A stretch of 32,973 nucleotides of DNA. It comes from Planctomycetota bacterium. Its GTDB lineage: Bacteria > Planctomycetota > Phycisphaerae > Phycisphaerales > SM1A02. Below are positions 22,339-29,156 of this stretch, piece by piece. Every line of letters begins with the position of its first letter. The stretch's first letter is position 1. Where the stretch lies: contig JACNLW010000072.1 in assembly GCA_014381305.1 (NCBI GenBank), forward strand, positions 1-32,973. The letters run 5' to 3'. A program made the translations under genes and the position numbers. The notes under the pieces are model-generated. The model was not told where the DNA came from, did no database searches, and was given only the letters and a program-made list of their open reading frames with translations.

Positions 22339-24011
22339 AAACTTTGATTTATTGTACCAATTGGATACATGTTTCCGTTTTGTTGAATCCGAAGTTGTCC
22401 TGCTTGTAGTAAAAAATCGACAATAGAAAGCTCTAAATCTCGCCGAGCGCTATCTCTCGCGTCTTGCGCACTCTGTAATTCAGAAATAGCCCTTGTTTGA
22501 TCCAGAACCGAAACGCGGTCAGGATCCGCGGTAATGGAATGAAGACCAAGTTGTGCAATTTCAACATTTCTTTCTTGCAAGTCAAGCGTGAACTGAAACA
22601 CTTCGATATTTCGAAGTGAAGAACGAACTTCAATTGCCACAGATTCTTTTGAAGTTCTAAGCGAACGTTTCGCACGTTCTAACAAAATTTGGTTTTGACG
22701 CACGGAAATCCTGTCCCTTTCTCTATCAAGTGGCACGCCAAATGTTATACCAACCAAATAGTCAACGTCTCTGCTATCAAAATCTGCGATGGTATTGTTT
22801 TCAGATGGTAACGAAGCGCTTGCCGTAAAATCTAAATCGGACAATATTCCGTTTTTCGCATTTTGAACACGGCGGTAGGCGTCACCAACCTTGTTTTCTT
22901 CTGTTTGCAAGTCAAGTCGATATTGCAACGCTTGTGTCACCGCTGTTTTCATTTCAACCTCAAGAGGGCGAAGACCGAGTGTGGCGGGTTCAATACGAAC
23001 AATTTCCTCAATTGGCCAACCAATTTTTACTTTAAACCGGTCAACCGACAAGCGGTATCGTTCCCACGATTGACTTAGTCTTGCAACCGAAGCAAGCGCT
23101 TGGTTTTCTGCGTCAGCAGAATCATACAATCGAGTTCTTCCAGATTCATACAGCGCTTTTTGTCGACTAGCGAGTTGTCTCAATGATTCGACACCCCGCT
23201 GCGCATTTGCGAGCGACTGTCTTTGTACTACAAGATTTAAATAGTCACCTGCGATAGACCTAAAAAAAGTTCTTCGAAAACGTTCGAATGTACGCGCACC
23301 ATAAACAAGATTTCGTTTTGATTGAATAAGTGTTTCTCTCGCAACAATTCCCGCTCCACGAAGCAAGGGTATTTCTAATGATAAACCAGCCGTTGTTCCT
23401 TTGGAACTACTCGACGTGGCTGAATGCAGCGTGTTTGCAAAATTTGTAAGGGCTGTGGCAGATACCGAACCCCCATACGGGAGCCGGTGTGTAACTTCAA
23501 AGTCATGGACAACACTTAAAGAAGTATCATAAAAACCACCCGTAGAATCTGCATCTGTTGTGGCGCTTACGCTTTCAAAAAATCGCGGTCCCCATAAATG
23601 CAACTCGCTAAGTAAAGAGAGCGTAGTACTGAGATAATCATATTCAGCAAACAGGTATTCCTGCGCATGCCCAGTTGCCCACACGAGAGACTCTTCAAGT
23701 GAGAGAAGTGTTCCGTTTTCTTCAAGTTCTACGGCGGCAGCATCAAGTTTCTTGCCAATTGTTTTACTATCAGCACCCGCAGAAGGCACCAGCGCGAGTT
23801 CGTCAATAGTAGGGTTATCTGTTGATGGAAACGGGTTGTCTGGTGAAGAAGATGGTGTTGCAGACCAGTCAACTGACTCTGGGAGCACTACATTTTCACC
23901 AAGAGAACTGTTTGCTTCGGCCATTAAAGCCTCAACCCGATGGTCAATAGCCTGAAACCCAGAGTCGCAGGCTTGAAGAAAAAATAGACACAAAGCAAAT
24001 AATCGCCACAT
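22335..24011 (-). CDS. TolC-family outer-membrane efflux lipoprotein
   Basis: Outer-membrane factor forming the exit duct of a tripartite export system. From ATG 24011 it has 558 aa with a lipoprotein signal MWRLFALCLFFLQAC (lipobox LQAC, Cys15), so it is predicted to be acylated through the pathway that includes the nearby lgt. The body shows two alpha-rich repeats typical of OEP proteins, with coiled-coil segments around RRTFFRSIAGDYLNLVVQRQSLANA and ERNVEIAQLGLHS, and an RLYDSADAENQALA-type motif. An extra region of about 120 residues precedes the first OEP repeat. A longer start (24071) is possible but would overlap the divergent upp start. First gene of the overlapping operon with hlyD and ubiX. 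Confidence 0.88.
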   Translation of the reverse strand: MWRLFALCLFFLQACDSGFQAIDHRVEALMAEANSSLGENVVLPESVDWSATPSSSPDNPFPSTDNPTIDELALVPSAGADSKTIGKKLDAAAVELEENGTLLSLEESLVWATGHAQEYLFAEYDYLSTTLSLLSELHLWGPRFFESVSATTDADSTGGFYDTSLSVVHDFEVTHRLPYGGSVSATALTNFANTLHSATSSSSKGTTAGLSLEIPLLRGAGIVARETLIQSKRNLVYGARTFERFRRTFFRSIAGDYLNLVVQRQSLANAQRGVESLRQLASRQKALYESGRTRLYDSADAENQALASVARLSQSWERYRLSVDRFKVKIGWPIEEIVRIEPATLGLRPLEVEMKTAVTQALQYRLDLQTEENKVGDAYRRVQNAKNGILSDLDFTASASLPSENNTIADFDSRDVDYLVGITFGVPLDRERDRISVRQNQILLERAKRSLRTSKESVAIEVRSSLRNIEVFQFTLDLQERNVEIAQLGLHSITADPDRVSVLDQTRAISELQSAQDARDSARRDLELSIVDFLLQAGQLRIQQNGNMYPIGTINQSL

Positions 24012-24051
24012 GTGGGTGATGATACTTGATGTCAACGACCTACTCACCTTG

Positions 24052-24057
24052 TAGAAT
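24052..24057 (+). promoter_or_regulatory. Candidate -10 box for the upp operon
   Basis: TAGAAT ends 12 nt before the upp ATG (24070), giving a predicted leader of only about 5-6 nt. A TGTCAA at 24030-24035 sits 16 nt upstream as a poor -35. The hexamer is part of a small inverted repeat, AGAAT-TGATTT-ATTCT, and is the same hexamer found in both arms of the fbp/thiolase inverted repeat. Confidence 0.35.
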
Positions 24058-24069
24058 TGATTTATTCTC

Positions 24070-24717
24070 ATGCCAACACAATCACCAAACCATCCAAACG
24101 TGTGGGTTTTTGAACACCCAGTCATTCAGGACAAATTGACCCGAATAAGAGATTCTAAAACAGACCATGCTACATTTAGAGCACTACTCAATGAAATTGC
24201 GGGGCTCATGTTTTTTCAACTTTCCAGAAACTTTAAAACAATCGATGTTGATGTGCAAACACCAGTAGAAAAAACCACAGGTCAAAGGTTGGCAGACCCC
24301 ATCACCCTTGTTCCAATCCTGCGAGCGGGAGTAGGAATGACTGATGGTATTCTTGGGATGATTCCAGAGGCAAGGGTTGGGCACATTGGGTTGTACCGAG
24401 ACGAAGATACAAAAGAACCGGTCCCATACTATTGCAAACTTCCAACCGACATTGCCAGCGGGCCCGTGTTACTCATTGACCCAATGCTCGCAACGGGCGG
24501 ATCAGCTTCTTACGCCGCAACAGTTCTGCGAGATCATAAGTGCGAAGATATCCAAATGGTTTGCCTCGTTGCTTCACCCGAGGGTGTTTCAAGAATGGAG
24601 AAGGATCACCCAACCTTAAAAATATCAACCGCATCTGTAGACAGGTGTTTAAACAAGAGCGGTTACATTGTTCCCGGCTTGGGTGATGCGGGCGACCGTA
24701 TTTTTGGAACAGTATAA
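24070..24717 (+). CDS. upp: Uracil phosphoribosyltransferase
   Basis: Converts uracil and PRPP to UMP in pyrimidine salvage. The 215-aa protein has the full-length UPRTase pattern: an HP-V-DKLT-like N-terminus (HPVIQDKLTRIRDSKT), VPILRAGVGM, GLYRDE, the PRPP loop IDPMLATGGSA (136-146), and the C-terminal uracil-binding YIVPGLGDAGDRIFGT. The DNA methyltransferase gene follows after 2 nt. It is divergent from the operon that ends in an FCY1-type cytosine deaminase, so the two products would form the cytosine-uracil-UMP salvage route known in fungi. The very short spacing between promoter-like box and ATG suggests a near-leaderless mRNA. Confidence 0.97.
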   Translation: MPTQSPNHPNVWVFEHPVIQDKLTRIRDSKTDHATFRALLNEIAGLMFFQLSRNFKTIDVDVQTPVEKTTGQRLADPITLVPILRAGVGMTDGILGMIPEARVGHIGLYRDEDTKEPVPYYCKLPTDIASGPVLLIDPMLATGGSASYAATVLRDHKCEDIQMVCLVASPEGVSRMEKDHPTLKISTASVDRCLNKSGYIVPGLGDAGDRIFGTV

Positions 24718-24719
24718 AA

Positions 24720-25718
24720 ATGACAAAGAAAAAGAGCAGCTCGTTTGATAGGCATGGTGGATACTCAACCCCAGTTGGGGCAATGGCGTCACAACGACAT
24801 AACCTTGAACTTGAAAACATAAAAATGCTGGGCGATGAATCTCCAAAATTCACACCCTCATCCACCGAAACAATTGAACCAACTTTTTCTGAAACAAATC
24901 CTGACACATCTTTATATATTGGAGATTGCAGAGAGGTACTGCCAAGATTAACCGAACAAAATGAAGTTGATCTTATTTTTGCTGACCCACCGTTTAACTG
25001 GGATGTCCCGTACGACGGATGGAAAGATGGCATGTCAAGGGACGAGTACGAACGTTTCACGTTTGATTGGCTCGACGGTTGTATTAACTTGCTTTCTCCT
25101 ACAGGGGCTTTGTGGGTGAATATTCCAGACGACACGGCCGCAGAAGTGGTGATGCACTTGAAACGCCGCGGATTAACCATGGTGAACTGGTGCGTTTGGC
25201 ACTTCAGGTTTGGACAATGTAGGACGGGCTCTTTTATCATGAGCAAGGTACACGCGCTGTATTTTGTAAAGGATGAAAATAATCGGACATGGAACAGCGA
25301 CGCGATTCTTGAGCAAAGCGATCGCGCAAGTATTTATAAAGATCAACGGACACACAACAAAGAAAACAACAAGGGAATGCGAGTGCCAATGGATGTTTGG
25401 TATGGGAAGTTTTGGGGGCGTATTCAGGGGAATAATAAAGAGCGAAGACATGGGCATCACAACCAAATTCCAGAGGTGTATTTAGAACGAGTCATCCTTG
25501 CATGTTCAAACGAAGGTGACCTCGTACTTGACCCATTTGCTGGAAGCGGCACAACAAGCACGGTTGCGAGATCTCACAACCGAAGATCTATTTCTATTGA
25601 ATATTCTGAACACAACGCAGAGAGTGCGTGGAATAGGATTATAGATATCGGAATGGTGAGAAAAAACTGTTCCATAGGTCAAAGTTCTGCTATTTTTCAA
25701 GGCAGAAAATCAACATGA
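24720..25718 (+). CDS. DNA (N6-adenine or N4-cytosine) methyltransferase, beta-type, orphan
   Basis: A 332-aa site-specific DNA methyltransferase. The catalytic motif IV DPPF (89-92, ADPPFNWDV) comes before the SAM-binding motif I FAGSGTT (273-279, LVLDPFAGSGTT), which is the beta-class order shared with MboII/RsrI/CcrM-like enzymes. The N-terminal 60 residues are polar and low in recognisable structure. No restriction endonuclease or specificity subunit is adjacent, and it lies 2 nt after upp and overlaps the next gene by 4 nt (ATGA at 25715). It therefore looks like an orphan, possibly regulatory, methylase in a housekeeping operon. DPPF is compatible with either N6-adenine or N4-cytosine methylation; recognition sequence unknown. 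Confidence 0.88.
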   Translation: MTKKKSSSFDRHGGYSTPVGAMASQRHNLELENIKMLGDESPKFTPSSTETIEPTFSETNPDTSLYIGDCREVLPRLTEQNEVDLIFADPPFNWDVPYDGWKDGMSRDEYERFTFDWLDGCINLLSPTGALWVNIPDDTAAEVVMHLKRRGLTMVNWCVWHFRFGQCRTGSFIMSKVHALYFVKDENNRTWNSDAILEQSDRASIYKDQRTHNKENNKGMRVPMDVWYGKFWGRIQGNNKERRHGHHNQIPEVYLERVILACSNEGDLVLDPFAGSGTTSTVARSHNRRSISIEYSEHNAESAWNRIIDIGMVRKNCSIGQSSAIFQGRKST

Positions 25719-26611
25719 CAAAGATACAAACAGTCAATATGTCTGACCCTATTGCGGCGAGTGAAATTTTATTACAAGCAGCAGTAGTTATGGAAAACGC
25801 AAAAGGTCGTATTGGGGCCACGCAACACATACCAAGTACTGGCAAAATTTTAATCACAGGTGATTTGCACGATAACCCATTTAATTACAGCAAAATTATC
25901 AAGCTTGCAGAATTAGATCAAAACGAAGACAACCACCTTGTGCTTCAAGAATTGATTCACAGCGACAAACTTATTAATGGTGTTGATATGAGTTATCGAA
26001 TGCTTATTCGGATTGCCGCGCTTATAGTTGCATACCCAACACAAGTTCATCCGATTCTTGCAAACCACGAGTTATCACAATTGACACGCCGTGGAATTAC
26101 AAAGGGTAAAGGTAACATTGTTGAACTGTTTATTGATGGAGTTGAGTGGGTGTTTGGAAATGAATCGGACTGTGTCTTTGAAGCAGTCGACGCGTTTTTC
26201 TTGGCAATGCCACTTGCCGTAAAATCAGCAAGTGGTTTGATGTGTTGCCACAGTTTGCCAAACGCGCCTCTCATGCACGTGTTTGATATAGACGTTTTGA
26301 ACAGACCACTAACAGGCGCAGATCGTAACAATTTCGATGGTTCTGCTACTTTGATGGTGTGGGGAAGAGTACACACAGAAACACAGGTTTGTGCATTAGC
26401 AAAAGCGTGGGATGTAAAATTGTTTTGTTTGGGACACGCCTTTGTACCAGATGGAATAGAAATGTTAATGCCAAATGTGCTTCTCTTAAACAGCGATCAC
26501 GAACAAGGCGCAGTTTTACCAATTGATTTAAGTGACATTCCTACTGCCGAAACAGCGATGTGGTCTGCAATCAAACTCGCATCGCTACCACACGTACCCG
26601 ACCATGCCTGA
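25715..26611 (+). CDS. Calcineurin-like metallophosphoesterase
   Basis: A 298-aa protein with the metallophosphoesterase pattern: GDLHDNPFNYSKI (GD-H-N type first metal motif), a spacer including VLQELIHSD, then ANHELSQL in place of the classic GNHE, and later CCHSLPN and GHAFVP histidine segments. Substrate unknown; family members hydrolyse phosphomonoesters, diesters or nucleotides, and some dephosphorylate proteins. The first metal motif's usual second aspartate region (GD..D) is altered, so activity should not be assumed. ATG 25715 overlaps the methyltransferase stop in an ATGA junction; an alternative start at Met9 would lose that coupling. Its last 8 nt overlap tsaB. Confidence 0.75.
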   Translation: MTKIQTVNMSDPIAASEILLQAAVVMENAKGRIGATQHIPSTGKILITGDLHDNPFNYSKIIKLAELDQNEDNHLVLQELIHSDKLINGVDMSYRMLIRIAALIVAYPTQVHPILANHELSQLTRRGITKGKGNIVELFIDGVEWVFGNESDCVFEAVDAFFLAMPLAVKSASGLMCCHSLPNAPLMHVFDIDVLNRPLTGADRNNFDGSATLMVWGRVHTETQVCALAKAWDVKLFCLGHAFVPDGIEMLMPNVLLLNSDHEQGAVLPIDLSDIPTAETAMWSAIKLASLPHVPDHA

Positions 26612-27296
26612 CAATAAACCCCTCGCTATCTCTATCGAGCTCTCGCAACAGAGCGGATCGGTCGCGGCAATAAGGGGTGGTGGAGATATCGTTGAGACAT
26701 CTGCGATACAAGGTGACCGCGACAGAGACACAGTCATGCCCGCAATTGAACGAGCCGTGTTGAAGGTGGGCGGAACACCAGACGAGGTGAATACAATATT
26801 TGTTTCCATTGGTCCCGGCAGTTTCACAGGTCTACGAGTAGCAACCGCGACAGCAAAAATGATTTCGTTTGTAACAGGAGCAATTGTTGTTTCTGTGGAA
26901 ACTGCACTCGGAGTTGTGTTTGCCGATAGTGACCATGTTTCAAGATCCATAGTTGTTTCTGCAATCAAAAAAAATACATGTTGGTTGTCGATTGTGACAA
27001 ATGATCCAACGTGGTGTTGCGAGGGGCGGCTTGTGAATATTTCTGACGTACCTACATATATGGAACAAAACACTGTTTTGTATAGCGATTCTTTTTTGCC
27101 AGACGAAATTACGAAGGCGTGCGAAGAGTTTCAAGTATCGAGACGGGAAATGCAATCATCAGCGAGATCTATTTTGGAAGCCGGGAAAGTGTGTGGTATT
27201 GAAAATAATATTGATCCAATAGAACTATTGCCCCTCTATCCCCGCGAACCAGAGGCGGTTCGCAAGTGGAAAGAAGTGCGATCGCGACGTAGGTGA
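26604..27296 (+). CDS. tsaB: tRNA threonylcarbamoyladenosine biosynthesis protein TsaB
   Basis: Partner of TsaD in forming t6A37 on ANN-decoding tRNAs. The 230-aa protein has the ASKHA-type N-terminus, the diagnostic SIGPGSFTGLRVATATAKM segment (GPGSFTGLR at 69-77), and a C-terminal PLYPREPEAVRKW motif that matches the P-Y-R-PEA ending of TsaB. ATG 26604 is chosen; a frame-open start at 26532 lies well inside the phosphoesterase gene. The 8-nt overlap with that gene suggests coupling and makes tsaB the last gene of the upp operon. TsaD, TsaE and TsaC are not in this window. Confidence 0.93.
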   Translation: MPDNKPLAISIELSQQSGSVAAIRGGGDIVETSAIQGDRDRDTVMPAIERAVLKVGGTPDEVNTIFVSIGPGSFTGLRVATATAKMISFVTGAIVVSVETALGVVFADSDHVSRSIVVSAIKKNTCWLSIVTNDPTWCCEGRLVNISDVPTYMEQNTVLYSDSFLPDEITKACEEFQVSRREMQSSARSILEAGKVCGIENNIDPIELLPLYPREPEAVRKWKEVRSRRR

Positions 27297-27348
27297 TAAC
27301 AATTGGATTAGGGTTCTAGGGCTGTTTTTTGGGAAACAAACAACATAT

Positions 27349-27378
27349 TTGATGATATTAGTTGTCTATTTTTACAAT
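27349..27378 (+). promoter_or_regulatory. Candidate sigma70-type promoter for the HTH/receiver pair
   Basis: TTGATG (27349-27354) and TACAAT (27373-27378) are separated by 18 nt and match the -35 and -10 consensus at 4/6 and 5/6. Transcription from here would give a leader of about 90 nt before ATG 27474. It lies in the 177-bp gap after tsaB, which holds no other gene I can see. Confidence 0.5.
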
Positions 27379-27434
27379 TTTGAGCAAATTTGAGAAGTTG
27401 GGTGAAGTGGGGTATTCGCGTTGTCGAAGAAACA

Positions 27435-27456
27435 GTCACGCGGGGAAGAACGTGAC
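27435..27456 (+). promoter_or_regulatory. Leader hairpin or operator before the HTH gene
   Basis: GTCACG and CGTGAC form a perfect 6-bp inverted repeat around the 10-nt spacer CGGGGAAGAA. It ends 17 nt before ATG 27474 and just upstream of the AAGG ribosome-binding site. It could be an mRNA hairpin affecting translation or an autoregulatory binding site; no T-run follows, so it is not a terminator. Confidence 0.4.
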
Positions 27457-27473
27457 CAATTGAAAGGCAATAC

Positions 27474-28040
27474 ATGACAGACACACAAGACACAGCAGAT
27501 CTCAAAGACAAACAAGTTTTTACAACTGGCGAGGCCGCAAAAATTTGCAAGGTTTCGCAACAAACAATCATTCGCTGTTTTGACAGCGGAAGGCTTCATG
27601 GATTTAAGGTTCCCGGATCACGGTTTCGAAGAATTCCTCGTTCAGAGTTGATTCGTTTTATGCAACACAATGACATGGACATGTCCCAACTTGAATCCGG
27701 ACCACTCCGCGTTCTTGTTGTTGGCGTTTCGCCAGCACAGAGTGATCCAGTCATTAAAGAATATGCTCAGGAACGAAAAGTGGAAATTTGCCACGCCGAT
27801 GATGCGTGGACAGCTGGGTACATCACACACGCATTCAAACCAAACCTTGTGCTACTCAATCCAACATCTTCTGGTGTTGAAGAATCAGCAGTACAGAACA
27901 CAATTAACAGCAACCCAGAACTGGTAAACACAAACGTGGTTACTGTCGTGCCAACGCAACAGGCTTCAGGCACTTCTTTTGGTACTAGCAACCATGCGGA
28001 TGCAATTAAGCAAGCCGTACAACAACTTATGAGCGCGTGA
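27474..28040 (+). CDS. Excisionase-type HTH protein with pseudo-receiver domain
   Basis: A 188-aa regulator. Residues 15-65 form a MerR/excisionase-type winged helix-turn-helix (FTTGEAAKICKVSQQTIIRCFDSGRLHGFKVPGSRFRRIPRSEL pattern). Residues 78-188 have a response-regulator-like alternation of strands and helices (RVLVVGVSP ... PNLVLLNP), but the position of the phospho-accepting Asp is Asn129 and the N-terminal acidic pair is missing. It therefore looks like a receiver domain that cannot be phosphorylated. A Shine-Dalgarno AAGG is 6 nt before ATG 27474. The stop codon overlaps the next ATG (TGATG at 28038-28042), so it is coupled to the GAF-containing protein. This architecture is one I associate with Planctomycetes. 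Target genes unknown. Confidence 0.82.
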   Translation: MTDTQDTADLKDKQVFTTGEAAKICKVSQQTIIRCFDSGRLHGFKVPGSRFRRIPRSELIRFMQHNDMDMSQLESGPLRVLVVGVSPAQSDPVIKEYAQERKVEICHADDAWTAGYITHAFKPNLVLLNPTSSGVEESAVQNTINSNPELVNTNVVTVVPTQQASGTSFGTSNHADAIKQAVQQLMSA

Positions 28041-29146
28041 TGGAAGGCGTACATACAATGAAAAATTTTGAACAATCACAAAAAATCCTACTCATTGGCG
28101 AGGCGAACGAACAAACAACAGCTATTCGTGCTTCAATTGAAGTTTCTGGATACAGCGTCGTGCACGCAGGAACAATGAAAGCCGCCGAGATAGCACTTGA
28201 ACAAGGAGTGTATGGACTCATTGTTGTAGATTGTGACACCAGTAATTTTGTTGTCGAATCAATTTCAGAGTTTACATCTCTTCTTTCACCAAAAACCCCA
28301 ACAGTTGGGTTTACTACCTCTCGTTCACAAACACTAGTAATGAACATGATGCGAAATGGTGCGTCGGACGTCTTTTGTTTGCCACGCGATCTTGGTGTTA
28401 TAAAAGAGCGCATTGAGTTAGTGATGTCAAAAAACACCACATCACAACTTGCAGAAAAAAAGAACAAAGAGTTTAAACGCCTGTACGAAGAGGTTCATCA
28501 AGCACACGGCGCAGCTGTTGAAGAAATAGAATCACTTAGCCACACACTTGCGAACGGGCAATGTGACCAAGAGCAGAAAATGCGTCTTGTTGCAATGGCT
28601 GCAGAGTTCAGAACACTTGTAAACCAAGAGTTAGAAGTAGAATCAATGCTTCGAACATCACTCGAGTACTTGTTGCACCGGCTCGGTCCAACAAACGCAG
28701 CCGTGTACATCCGCGAAGGAGATGTGGGCTGGGGAATTGGTGCATATATTAACTACGACCGACAAGGTGAAAACTACTCTGAATTTTTACAAACACTTGG
28801 AGAACAAGCGTGTTCTACCATTGCACAAGAAAAGACACTCCGTGTTTTTACAGATGGATCTTCATTTACCAATTGGATTGATACAGATGAATTAGACTTT
28901 GATGGAAACGAAGTTATTTCTGTTGGTTGTTTTGATGGCGATAAATGCATGGCAATTATTGTGTTTTTCCGAAGCGATTCAAAGCGGTTTGACAACGAGT
29001 CATTGAAAATAGTAGAAACCATTTCCCCACTCTTTGGTGCGCAACTTGGTTCGATACTAAAAATTCACAGACGCGCTGAAACAACATGGCCATCAGAATC
29101 ACTCGATAGCGAAGATGATGACTGGTCATTTGGAAACGCCGCCTGA
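28040..29146 (+). CDS. Receiver-like/coiled-coil/GAF signalling protein
   Basis: A 368-aa cytoplasmic signalling protein with no evident output enzyme. Residues 14-130 resemble a response-regulator receiver with a candidate acceptor Asp64 (LIVVDCD), but the acidic pair is reduced to one Glu (GEANEQ) and the conserved Lys before Pro is replaced (FCLPRD), so phosphorylation is doubtful. Residues 135-200 are polar and likely coiled-coil. Residues 205-350 fit a GAF-type sensor domain. The tail is acidic (SLDSEDDDWSF). Two starts are plausible: ATG 28040, overlapping the HTH gene stop (TGATG), and ATG 28058 with GGAAGG 10 nt upstream. Gene order suggests it works with the HTH protein, perhaps by domain-domain binding. 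Confidence 0.8.
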   Translation: MEGVHTMKNFEQSQKILLIGEANEQTTAIRASIEVSGYSVVHAGTMKAAEIALEQGVYGLIVVDCDTSNFVVESISEFTSLLSPKTPTVGFTTSRSQTLVMNMMRNGASDVFCLPRDLGVIKERIELVMSKNTTSQLAEKKNKEFKRLYEEVHQAHGAAVEEIESLSHTLANGQCDQEQKMRLVAMAAEFRTLVNQELEVESMLRTSLEYLLHRLGPTNAAVYIREGDVGWGIGAYINYDRQGENYSEFLQTLGEQACSTIAQEKTLRVFTDGSSFTNWIDTDELDFDGNEVISVGCFDGDKCMAIIVFFRSDSKRFDNESLKIVETISPLFGAQLGSILKIHRRAETTWPSESLDSEDDDWSFGNAA

Positions 29147-29156
29147 GTAAACGGGC

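Noticed and set aside
24006-24015. Palindrome CCACATGTGG over the tolC-type start codon
   Set aside because: A 10-bp palindrome overlapping the coding start is expected by chance at this scale and has no second copy nearby.
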